The notes under the pieces were generated by a model. It searched no databases, was not told where the DNA came from, and was given only the letters and a program-made list of their open reading frames with translations. Positions 7,163 through 14,369 of a DNA stretch of 24,795 nt are shown piece after piece (the stretch's first letter is position 1; every line of letters starts with the position of its first letter). Source of the stretch: JAAYZQ01 sp034428935 (GTDB taxonomy: Bacteria; Chloroflexota; Anaerolineae; JAAYZQ01); the NCBI GenBank assembly GCA_034428935.1, contig DAOUHB010000063.1, forward strand, positions 1 to 24,795, in the 5' to 3' direction. The position numbers and the translations under genes are program-made.

Positions 7163-7816
7163 ATGACCAAGCGCCTCGTTCTCGTTGCCGGCAACATCGC
7201 GTCGGGCAAAACCTCCCTGGCCGAGCGGCTGGGTGCGCGGTTGGGATGGCGCACCGCCTTCGAGTCGGTGAACGACAATCCCTACCTGGCCGACTTTTAC
7301 GCCGACATGCGCCTCTGGTCCTTTCACCTGCAGATCTTTTTTCTGGGTCACAGGGCCCAGCAGCACCTGGAGCTGGCCCAGGCCCCCCAGTCGGCCATCG
7401 CCGACCGCAGCATCTACGAAGATGCCCACATCTTTGCCCGGGCCCTCTACCACCTGGGCAACCTCAGCGAGCGAGACTACCGGGCGTATCGCCAGGTGTT
7501 CGACATGGTCACCTCCGGCCTGCCCCGGCCCGACCTCCTCCTCTACCTGCAGGCCCCCGTCACGGTCCTCGTGGAGCGCATCAACCAGCGCGGCCGGGCC
7601 ATCGAAAAGGGCATCACGCCCGAGTACCTGTCGCTCCTGGAATCGTTCTATGGCGAGTGGATGCAGACCTTTGACCTCTGCCCGGTCCTCACCATCCGCA
7701 CCGACGACCTGGATTTTGTGCACCAGGCACCGCACTTTGATATCGTCGTCGACCGCATCCTCGACCGGCTGGCCGGCAAGGAAGAGGTGCTGTTTGGCAA
7801 CCAGGGAGGCGAATGA
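7163..7816 (+). CDS. Deoxynucleoside kinase (deoxyguanosine/deoxyadenosine kinase family)
   Basis: The 217-residue protein would phosphorylate a deoxynucleoside to its 5'-monophosphate in the cytoplasm for salvage. The dNK family (PF01712) motifs are all present: P-loop GNIASGKTS (10-18), the base/sugar-contacting Glu in ESVNDNPYL (Glu34), the DRS motif (81-83), and the lid RGRAIE with Arg143, Arg145 and Glu148. Length is typical of bacterial dGK/dAK. The start at 7163 is fixed by a near-perfect AAGGAGGG ribosome-binding site; the same frame is open further upstream but overlaps the S component gene. The stop TGA overlaps the next start (ATGA), so the kinase is co-translated with the GyrI-like gene. 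Base preference cannot be decided by eye. Confidence 0.9.
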   Translation: MTKRLVLVAGNIASGKTSLAERLGARLGWRTAFESVNDNPYLADFYADMRLWSFHLQIFFLGHRAQQHLELAQAPQSAIADRSIYEDAHIFARALYHLGNLSERDYRAYRQVFDMVTSGLPRPDLLLYLQAPVTVLVERINQRGRAIEKGITPEYLSLLESFYGEWMQTFDLCPVLTIRTDDLDFVHQAPHFDIVVDRILDRLAGKEEVLFGNQGGE

Positions 7817-8433
7817 TGTCCAAGATTGACCTCAAGAAGGAGCTAAAGCACCTGTATTCGCCACCGGCCCGCTTCACGGTGGTGGAGGTGCCGCCCATGC
7901 AGTTCCTCATGGTCGACGGCCACGGCGACCCCAATACCGCAGCCGAGTACGCCCAGGCTGTGGAAGCCCTCTATGCCCTCTCTTACAAGCTCAAGTTTCT
8001 GAGCAAGGCACAGACCGATCGGGATTACGTGGTCATGCCTCTGGAAGGACTGTGGTGGGCCGCCGACATGGAGGCCTTTACCGCCCGCGACAAGGGCGCC
8101 TGGGATTGGACGATGATGATCGTCCAGCCCGACTGGATCACCGGCGAGATGTTCGAGGAAGTGAGGGGGCAGGTGGCCCGGAAGAAGGACCTGCCCGCCT
8201 TGCCCCGTCTGCGCCTGGAGACCTACCACGAGGGCCTGTCGGTGCAGATCATGCACGTGGGCTCCTACGACGACGAGGGCCCCGTGCTCCACCGGCTGCA
8301 CCACGAGTTCCTGCCCGAGAACAGCCTGGAGCCGACAGGCAAGCACCACGAGATCTACCTGGGGGATCCGCGCAAGGTGGCGCCGGAAAAGCTCAAGACG
8401 GTGCTGCGCCAGCCGGTGCGCAGGCTGCCCTGA
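7813..8433 (+). CDS. Stand-alone GyrI-like small-molecule-binding protein
   Basis: The 206-residue soluble protein fits the GyrI-like domain family (PF06445) in its long stand-alone form, without the AraC/MerR-type DNA-binding part found in regulators such as BmrR or Rob. The EGLWW motif near residues 76-80 of the chain and the late ETYHEGLSVQIMHVGSYDDE segment are characteristic of the Lin2189-like group, some members of which are known to hydrolyse cyclopropanoid toxins; a plain ligand-binding role is also possible. Two adjacent ATG codons (7813, 7816) compete; the GGGAGG site at 7804-7809 is better spaced for 7816. It overlaps the kinase stop by four bases and is followed 42 bases later by an ABC-2 exporter. 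Confidence 0.8.
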   Translation: MMSKIDLKKELKHLYSPPARFTVVEVPPMQFLMVDGHGDPNTAAEYAQAVEALYALSYKLKFLSKAQTDRDYVVMPLEGLWWAADMEAFTARDKGAWDWTMMIVQPDWITGEMFEEVRGQVARKKDLPALPRLRLETYHEGLSVQIMHVGSYDDEGPVLHRLHHEFLPENSLEPTGKHHEIYLGDPRKVAPEKLKTVLRQPVRRLP

Positions 8434-8475
8434 AGCAGGTGGCAAGAGGGAACCCATCGCGGGGGAAGGAAGACG

Positions 8476-9636
8476 ATGAAGGTCCTGCGAGTTGCGCAAA
8501 AGACACTCGTGGAGCTGTGGCGAGAGCCCATGCACCTGGCTCTCATGCTCTTCTTTCCCATTATCCTGGTGCTCTTTTACTACGTGGCCTTTGGCCAGAC
8601 AGAGAGCGCCGGCATCGGCGCCTATCTTCGGGTCCTGGTCCTGAACCGCGACACGTCAGGAGCCGGTGAGCAGCTCGTCGCCGCCATGGACGCCCTGGAG
8701 TTCGAGGGCAAACCGGTCCTGGACGTGGACATGGTAGCAAGCGAGGAAGACGCCCGCATCGCGCTGTTGGAGCGCAAGGCCGCCCTGCTCGTCATCGTGC
8801 CCCCGGACCTGGGCGAGGCACTGGCCGGCGCCAGCGGCGGCGTGCCTCGCGCCTCTCCCGCCGTCGTGGAGGTGGTGGGCGACCCCGGCTCCGACACCTT
8901 TGTCTTTGCCCGGAGCTTCCTGGCCGGCCTGATCCGCGAGTTCACTTTCGAGGCCGCAGCCGTAAAAGAGGAGGGCCCGGTCCTGACCTACGAGTTCCTG
9001 GCAGGGACCGGCACCATGTCCGATTTCGACTTTGGCGTGCCGGGTACCATCGTCTTTGGCATCGCCTTTGCCATCATCACCACCCCCATCGCCCTGGTGC
9101 GCGAAAAGGTGGGTGGCACGCTCCAGCGTCTGCGCCTGACGCGCCTGAGCGCCGGCGCGCTGCTGGCGGGTGTCACCCTGGCGCAGATGGCCATCGTCGC
9201 CGTGCAGGTGCCCATCACGTTCGCCAGCGCCGTGGCCCTGGGTTTCCAGGGCCACGGCTCGCTGTGGCTGGCGGCGGGCATCTGCGCCCTCCTGGGTTTG
9301 GCGGCCGTGGGCGTGGGCCTGCTCATCGCCTGCTTCTCGCGCACCGAGGGCGACGCGGTCAACCTGGCGTCGGGGGCATTGGTTCCCCTGGTGTTCCTGT
9401 CGGGCGCCGTCTTTGCCTTGCCCGCCGTCTCGCTGGGCACCGTGGCGGGGCACGACGTGCAGGTCTACGACATCTTGCCCACCACCCACGGCGCCGAGGC
9501 CCTGCGCCGCGTGCTGGTTTTCGGCGATGGGGCGGGTGTCATCGCCTACGAACTGGTCGCCCTGGCGGTTCTGTCGGCCGCCATCCTGGCCGCCGGGGTC
9601 GTGCTCTACCGGCGGCTGCAGATGCAGAGAGGATAG
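8476..9636 (+). CDS. ABC-2 type exporter permease (first of two)
   Basis: The 386-residue protein has the ABC-2 membrane architecture (PF12698): one membrane helix near residues 18-40, a large extracytoplasmic part at about 45-190, then a block of five hydrophobic helices from about 190 to the end. The sequence REKVGGTLQRLRLTRLSAGALL at about 210-230 is the cytoplasmic coupling region typical of these permeases. A well-placed GGGGGAAGGAAG ribosome-binding site precedes ATG 8476. The gene ends three bases before the ATPase gene and pairs with a second permease after it, sharing motifs such as ALGFQGHGS and PTTHGAEALR. Together they form a heteromeric exporter for an unknown substrate, perhaps a drug, lipid or peptide. 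Confidence 0.88.
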   Translation: MKVLRVAQKTLVELWREPMHLALMLFFPIILVLFYYVAFGQTESAGIGAYLRVLVLNRDTSGAGEQLVAAMDALEFEGKPVLDVDMVASEEDARIALLERKAALLVIVPPDLGEALAGASGGVPRASPAVVEVVGDPGSDTFVFARSFLAGLIREFTFEAAAVKEEGPVLTYEFLAGTGTMSDFDFGVPGTIVFGIAFAIITTPIALVREKVGGTLQRLRLTRLSAGALLAGVTLAQMAIVAVQVPITFASAVALGFQGHGSLWLAAGICALLGLAAVGVGLLIACFSRTEGDAVNLASGALVPLVFLSGAVFALPAVSLGTVAGHDVQVYDILPTTHGAEALRRVLVFGDGAGVIAYELVALAVLSAAILAAGVVLYRRLQMQRG

Positions 9637-9639
9637 ATC

Positions 9640-10638
9640 GTGGCCGAGACAGTGCTCAAGACAGAGGGGCTGACAAAGCGCTACGGCTCGCTGACCGCCG
9701 TTCGCGACCTGAGCCTTGAGGTCCACGCGGGGGAGGTTTTCGGCTTCCTGGGACCCAATGGCGCCGGCAAGACGACGTCCATCAACATGATGTGCGGCCT
9801 GCTCAAGGCCGACGCCGGGCAGGTGTGGGTGCGGGGTGTGCCCCTGTGGGGCGCGGGCGACGAGGGAGCCCTCCAGGTGCGGCAGCGGGTGGGCGTTTGC
9901 CCGCAAGAGATCGTCCTCTGGGAGCGGCTGACCTGCCTGGAGCAGTTGCAGTTCATGGGGCAGATGTACGGGCTGAGCGGGCGCCGGGCACGGGCGAGCG
10001 GGCAGCGGCTGCTGGACGAGCTGGATCTGGCGGCCAAGGCCAACAAGCAGGCCAGAACCCTCTCCGGCGGGATGAAGCGCCGCCTCAACCTGGCCATGGC
10101 CCTGGTCCACGATCCCGAGATTGCCGTGTTCGACGAGCCGGAAGCCGGCCTGGACCCCCAGAGCCGGGTCAAGGTGCGGGAGTACATCCAGGCCCTGGCC
10201 CGCAGCCGCACCCGCACGGTCATCCTGACGACGCACAACATGGACGAGGCCGAACGCCTGGCGGATCGGGTGGCCATCATCGACCGGGGACAGCTCCTGG
10301 CCCTGGACAGCCCCGAGGCGCTCAAGAGCAGCGTCGCCGGCGCGGCCGGGGGCGACGTCATCGAGATCGGCCTCGACGCGCAGCCCGAGACCGGGGCGCG
10401 GGCCCTGGCGGCCCTCGACGGCGTGCGGGCCGCCGACGGCCGGCCCCTGGCCGCCCAGGCGCACCTGAACGAGCGCTGCGACACCCTCACCATCCGGGCC
10501 CTCAATGCCGCGGCCCTGCTGCCGGCGGTCCTGACCGCCCTGCAAGCGGCGGAGGTGGTCGCGGGCGAGGTGCGCATCCGGCGCAACACCCTGGAGGACG
10601 TTTTTATCCGGCTGACCGGGCGAGGGCTGCGGGAATGA
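9640..10638 (+). CDS. ABC-2 type exporter ATPase
   Basis: The 332-residue protein is a single ABC ATPase domain of the DrrA/CcmA-like export class, with a C-terminal extension of about 100 residues. Visible motifs are Walker A GPNGAGKTT (about 43-51), Q-loop GVCPQEIVLWERLT, signature LSGGMKRRL, Walker B IAVFDEPEAGLDP (the D-E pair supplies the catalytic Glu), and the switch His in ILTTHNMDEAERL. The C-terminal NTLEDVFIRLTGRGLRE is the standard ending of this class. A GTG start at 9640 follows AGAGAGGA and lies three bases after the first permease's stop. Its stop overlaps the next start (ATGA), so all three exporter genes are co-translated. Confidence 0.92.
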   Translation: MAETVLKTEGLTKRYGSLTAVRDLSLEVHAGEVFGFLGPNGAGKTTSINMMCGLLKADAGQVWVRGVPLWGAGDEGALQVRQRVGVCPQEIVLWERLTCLEQLQFMGQMYGLSGRRARASGQRLLDELDLAAKANKQARTLSGGMKRRLNLAMALVHDPEIAVFDEPEAGLDPQSRVKVREYIQALARSRTRTVILTTHNMDEAERLADRVAIIDRGQLLALDSPEALKSSVAGAAGGDVIEIGLDAQPETGARALAALDGVRAADGRPLAAQAHLNERCDTLTIRALNAAALLPAVLTALQAAEVVAGEVRIRRNTLEDVFIRLTGRGLRE

Positions 10639-11726
10639 AGGCCCTCCTCGTCGCCCGCAAGACGCTCCTGGAGCTGGTACGGGAGTGGCAGCTTCTGCTC
10701 CTCGTCGTCGCCATCCCCGTGGCCTTCTTGTGGATCACAGAGCTGGGCTATGGCTCTCCGCTGCTTGTGACCCATCCGCTCCTGGTCGCCGGAGGCGAGG
10801 GGAGCAAGGAGCTGCTGGCCGAGATCGCGGCCGAGGTCTATGCCGACGGGCGGCCGGTCTTTCAGCTCGAGCCCGCCGCGGGGCCCGCTGCGGCCGACGA
10901 GGCCTTGAAGGCCCAGGAAGCCACGGCCCTGCTGACCGTCACCTCCGGCCAGGGAGTCACCATCAAGGGCGACGCGCTGTCCATGAACTTTTACCGGGCA
11001 GGCATCATCCTCGAAGAGATGCTCAACCGCCGGGCCGACCGCCTGGCGGGCCGGCCGGAAACAGTCCGGCTGGAAGCCCGGCCCCTGGCAGGCAGCGGCC
11101 CCCGGAGCCTGTTCGACGTCTACGCGCCGGGCATGATCGTCTTTGCCCTGCTGCTGACCATCCCGCAGGTGGCCATGTTGGTAGCCCGCGAGAGCCGCTG
11201 GCGGACCCTGCACCGGCTGCGCCTCACGCCCCTGCGCGCCTGGGAGCTGCTGGGCGGCGTCGGCCTGGCCCAGACGGCCATCGGCGTCGTCCTCGTCGCC
11301 CTCGTCCTGGGCAGTGCCCTGGCCCTGGGATTTCAGAACCACGGCTCGTTCGGGCTGGCCCTGGTCGTCGGCCTGGCCATCAACCTGTCGGCCATCGGCT
11401 GGGGGCTCGTCGTGGGTTGCTTTGTCGAGAACGACGGGCAGGCCATCAACGTCGGCAGCACGGTGACCATGCTCCAGGTCTTCCTGTCGGGCTCGTTTTA
11501 CCAGATGCCATCCCCCACCCTGTTCCGCCTGGGCGGCCACGCCATCGAGCTGTTCGACGTCTTTCCCGCCACCCACGGCTTTTTGGCGCTGCAGCAGGTT
11601 CTGTGCTACGGCGCCGGCTGGCGGGACGTGGCCTTTCGCCTGGCGGCCACCGTGCTCCTTTCTCTGCTGACCCTCGTCCTGGGCGTGGCACTGTTCGGGC
11701 GGCTGCGGATGCGGGAAGGCCGGTAG
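10635..11726 (+). CDS. ABC-2 type exporter permease (second of two)
   Basis: The 363-residue protein repeats the plan of the first permease: a membrane helix at about 18-38, an extracytoplasmic domain to about 165, then five to six membrane helices. The coupling segment ARESRWRTLHRLRLTPL near 196-212 and the ALGFQNHGS and PATHGFLALQQV segments match the first permease, so the two are diverged duplicates forming a heterodimer. The start at 10635 is chosen because it overlaps the ATPase stop (ATGA) and begins with MKALLVARKTLLELVRE, parallel to MKVLRVAQKTLVELWRE in the first copy; an open frame exists upstream but lies inside the ATPase gene. The exported substrate is unknown. Confidence 0.87.
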   Translation: MKALLVARKTLLELVREWQLLLLVVAIPVAFLWITELGYGSPLLVTHPLLVAGGEGSKELLAEIAAEVYADGRPVFQLEPAAGPAAADEALKAQEATALLTVTSGQGVTIKGDALSMNFYRAGIILEEMLNRRADRLAGRPETVRLEARPLAGSGPRSLFDVYAPGMIVFALLLTIPQVAMLVARESRWRTLHRLRLTPLRAWELLGGVGLAQTAIGVVLVALVLGSALALGFQNHGSFGLALVVGLAINLSAIGWGLVVGCFVENDGQAINVGSTVTMLQVFLSGSFYQMPSPTLFRLGGHAIELFDVFPATHGFLALQQVLCYGAGWRDVAFRLAATVLLSLLTLVLGVALFGRLRMREGR

Positions 11727-11732
11727 GCAGTT

Positions 11733-11762
11733 TTGCCGCCGGCAAGCCGGACATGGTATAAT
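11733..11762 (+). promoter_or_regulatory. Predicted glmS promoter
   Basis: TTGCCG (11733-11738), an 18-base spacer, and TATAAT (11757-11762) with the TG of an extended -10 at 11754-11755. The spacer contains a small CCGGC-AA-GCCGG palindrome (11739-11750). The leader would be about 65 bases, far too short for a glmS ribozyme of known type. Confidence 0.65.
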
Positions 11763-11833
11763 GTCCGCCGACGGCAAGGGGCAAGGCTTCCCTGCCCTGC
11801 GCACTCGATCCTGGTCCTTGGAGAACAGCATTC

Positions 11834-13633
11834 ATGTGCGGCATCTTTGGTATCATCACCAACGTTGAAACAGCCCTCGGCCCGACCTTGTTCCAGGCCG
11901 GCAAGCGCCTGGCCTACCGCGGCTACGATTCCGTCGGCTGCGCGACGGTGGCCGCCGACGGCAGCATCGACCTGCGCAAGGGCGTGGGACGCCTCGACGA
12001 CGTGAGCGCCCGGCTTGACTTTGCCTCCATGCGGGGCTGCCGCGGCATCACCCAGCTTCGGTGGGCCACCTTTGGCGCGCCATCCTACGAGAACGCCCAG
12101 CCGCACCTGGACTCGGACGGCGACCTGGTGGGCGCCCACAATGGCAACGTCGTGAACAACGTGCAGATGCGCGAGCTGTTCCTCCGCGAGGGGCTGACGG
12201 TGCGGGGCACCAACGACGGCGAGACCTGCATCCACGCCGTGGAACGCCACTTTGACCGCAATGGCGGCGACATGATCGCCGCCATCTGCGCCGCCTACGA
12301 CGACCTGGAGGGCGACTATGCCTTCCTCATCACCCACCGGGACGAGGAGCGGCTGTATGCCATCAAGAAGGGATCGGGCCTCGTCGCGGGCCGCGGCGAG
12401 GGCATGTCGGTCATATCGTCGGATCTGCCCAGCCTGCTGCCCCTCACCCGGCGCATCGTCCGGGTGTACGACGGCGAGATTGTCGTCCTGACGCCCGACT
12501 CGGTGGAGCTGTACAGCGTGCAGGACCGGGCCCCCATCCAGCGGGATGAGGAATGGTACGACGGCCCCATCGAAGTCGCGGAAAAGGGCGGCTACCCGCA
12601 CTTTATGCTAAAAGAGATCCACGAGCAACCGACCGTTGCCGGCGAGCTGCTGCACCTGCTGAACAGCTCGCGCTACGTGCAGCCCTTCCTGGACGCCTTG
12701 ACCGCCACGGGTGACCGGCCGGTGTACCTGGTGGGCTGCGGCACGAGCTATCACGCCTGCCTGCTGGGCGCCTACTATTTTAACCAGATCGCCGGCCGGC
12801 CGGCGGTGGCCGTCCTGGGGCCGCAGTTCATCGAGCAGTACGACCGCAGCCTGGGGCCGCGGGATACGGCCGTCTTTGTGAGCCAGAGCGGCGAGACCAA
12901 GGACGTGCTGAATGCGGTCAAGGTCATGCGCGAGCGGGGAGGGCGCGTGTTGGGCGTCCTCAACGTCGTGGGCTCGTCGCTGGCCCACGCCAGCGACGTC
13001 TACCTGCCCCTGGCGTGCGGCTACGAGATCAGCGTGCCGGCCACCAAGACCTTTGTCAACCAGGCCGTGCTGTTCCTGCACCTGGCCACGCGCCTGGCGG
13101 GGCACGACCCGGCCAGCCTGCACCCCCTGCCCGACCTGCTCACCCGCACCCTCGACGCCACCGACGCCGCCGCCCGCGAGGTCGCAGCCTACCTCCACGA
13201 CTGGAACGACATGTACTACCTGGGCTACGGCGTCACGCACCCCATCGCCCTGGAGGGCGCGCTCAAGCTCAAGGAGATCACCTACGCTCATTGCGAGGGC
13301 ATCTTTTCCAGCGAGTTCAAGCACGGACCGCTTTCGGCCGTCCACGACGGCTACCCCGTGCTGTTCATCACCGCGCCCGGCGACGAGTCGATGATGATCA
13401 ACCACGTCAACGAGGTCACCGTGCGCGGCGGGCGGACAATCATCGTCGCTGCCGAGCACGAGGCACTGCGCAAGAACGCGCACGATTATCTCGTCCTGCC
13501 CGAGGCCGACCGGTTCACAGTGCCCATCCTGGCTACAATCCCGGCACAGCTCATCTCTTACCACGTGAGCGTCGCCCGCGGGATCGATCCCGACTTTCCC
13601 CGCAACCTCAGCAAGACGCTCACAGTAGATTGA
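11834..13633 (+). CDS. glmS: Glutamine-fructose-6-phosphate aminotransferase (isomerising), GlmS-type
   Basis: The 599-residue enzyme would convert fructose-6-phosphate and glutamine to glucosamine-6-phosphate, the entry step to amino-sugar and cell-envelope synthesis. The N-terminal Ntn glutaminase starts with the catalytic Cys2 (MCGIFGI) and has LAYRGYDS, RWATFGAPS (Arg76), HNG (102-104) and TNDGE (Asp128). Two SIS domains follow: CGTSYHA near 301, SQSGETKD near 350, ATKTF near 411, ALEGALKLKEITY near 470 and EFKHGPLS near 494. The C-terminal tail DPDFPRNLSKTLTVD is typical of true GlmS. Length is normal. The usual HTRWATHG is altered to TQLRWATFG, so one His is replaced by Phe. It is flanked by promoters on both sides and is probably transcribed alone. 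Confidence 0.9.
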   Translation: MCGIFGIITNVETALGPTLFQAGKRLAYRGYDSVGCATVAADGSIDLRKGVGRLDDVSARLDFASMRGCRGITQLRWATFGAPSYENAQPHLDSDGDLVGAHNGNVVNNVQMRELFLREGLTVRGTNDGETCIHAVERHFDRNGGDMIAAICAAYDDLEGDYAFLITHRDEERLYAIKKGSGLVAGRGEGMSVISSDLPSLLPLTRRIVRVYDGEIVVLTPDSVELYSVQDRAPIQRDEEWYDGPIEVAEKGGYPHFMLKEIHEQPTVAGELLHLLNSSRYVQPFLDALTATGDRPVYLVGCGTSYHACLLGAYYFNQIAGRPAVAVLGPQFIEQYDRSLGPRDTAVFVSQSGETKDVLNAVKVMRERGGRVLGVLNVVGSSLAHASDVYLPLACGYEISVPATKTFVNQAVLFLHLATRLAGHDPASLHPLPDLLTRTLDATDAAAREVAAYLHDWNDMYYLGYGVTHPIALEGALKLKEITYAHCEGIFSSEFKHGPLSAVHDGYPVLFITAPGDESMMINHVNEVTVRGGRTIIVAAEHEALRKNAHDYLVLPEADRFTVPILATIPAQLISYHVSVARGIDPDFPRNLSKTLTVD

Positions 13634-13661
13634 GTTGGCGGACAAATTCGGCGCGAGGCAG

Positions 13662-13690
13662 TTGACGCGCCCTGGCCTTTGTGCTATACT
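13662..13690 (+). promoter_or_regulatory. Predicted promoter of the dinB-FHA operon
   Basis: TTGACG (13662-13667), a 17-base spacer, and TATACT (13685-13690) with TG at 13682-13683 (extended -10). Transcription would start near 13697, about 165 bases before the start codon of the next gene, leaving an unusually long leader for this window. Confidence 0.7.
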
Positions 13691-13701
13691 CTCAACACTC
13701 A

Positions 13702-13768
13702 GGCGCGCAAAAGAACGGCAGCATTGCCCGGGAAGGTGTCCTCAAGCGGAATCCCGGGCGCTCGCGCC
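13702..13768 (+). promoter_or_regulatory. Structured 5' leader upstream of the DinB-like gene
   Basis: Two nested inverted repeats lie directly after the predicted transcription start. GGCGCG (13702-13707) can pair with CGCGCC (13763-13768), and inside it GCCCGGGA (13726-13733) pairs perfectly with TCCCGGGC (13752-13759) around an 18-base loop. No T-run follows, so it does not look like a simple terminator. About 90 further bases, with no recognised feature, separate it from the AAGGAG ribosome-binding site near 13850. No known riboswitch class was recognised. Confidence 0.4.
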
Positions 13769-13859
13769 AAAACGTGCTGACCATGAACCGTTACGCCTTC
13801 TTGTTGGTCGAACGACAACGCGGCGCACCTGATGCTCGCGCAGTTGCAAGGAGAATCCG

Positions 13860-14369
13860 ATGGACGTTGAGCACCTGGCAAGGCGCATGGCCGAAAACGC
13901 GGCAGCAATACAGGCCCTGGTACAGGGCGTAACGGACCAGCAGGCACGCTGGAAGCCAGATACCGAGTCCTGGTCGATCCTGGAGGTGGTGTGCCACCTG
14001 CTGGACGAAGAGCGATCGGACTTTCGGGTCCGCCTGGACCTGACCTTGCACCGCCCGGGCGAGCCCTGGCCGGGCATCGACCCCCAGGGCTGGGTGACCG
14101 AGCGGCGGTACAACGAGCAGGACCTGGGGGTCTCACTGGCCGCTTTTCGGCAAGAACGGGAAGCGTCCCTGGCCTGGCTGAGAAGCCTGGCGCGCCCCAA
14201 TTGGGACAGAACCTACAACGCACCCTGGGGACCGATTGCCGCCGGCGATTTGATGGCCGCCTGGGTTGCCCACGACCTCTTGCACACGCGCCAGCTCGTG
14301 GAACTGCGCTGGGCGACGACGCGAGCCGAGCTGGAGCCACACAGCGTCGACTATGCGGGGAAGTGGTAG
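13860..14369 (+). CDS. DinB-superfamily metal-binding four-helix protein
   Basis: The 169-residue protein fits the DinB/YfiT-like fold (DinB_2, PF12867). The three metal-binding histidines are in place: His46 in WSILEVVCHLLDEE, and His138 and His142 in AHDLLHTRQL. Family members are putative metal-dependent hydrolases or thiol transferases; the natural substrate is generally not known, and none can be read here. The start has an AAGGAG ribosome-binding site about 7 bases upstream. The TAG stop (14367-14369) touches the ATG of the FHA gene without a gap, so the two proteins are probably made together. A frame that is open further upstream lacks a ribosome-binding site and is ignored. Confidence 0.85.
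   Translation: MDVEHLARRMAENAAAIQALVQGVTDQQARWKPDTESWSILEVVCHLLDEERSDFRVRLDLTLHRPGEPWPGIDPQGWVTERRYNEQDLGVSLAAFRQEREASLAWLRSLARPNWDRTYNAPWGPIAAGDLMAAWVAHDLLHTRQLVELRWATTRAELEPHSVDYAGKW

Noticed and set aside
11763..11833. A glmS ribozyme ahead of glmS
   Set aside because: The leader is only about 65 bases and shows none of the expected pseudoknot or core structure; the known ribozyme needs well over 100 bases.
13681..13932. An 83-residue frame starting in the leader before the DinB-like gene
   Set aside because: Its first ATG lies within the -10 region, the later ATG at 13783 has no ribosome-binding site, and it overlaps the DinB-like start in another frame.
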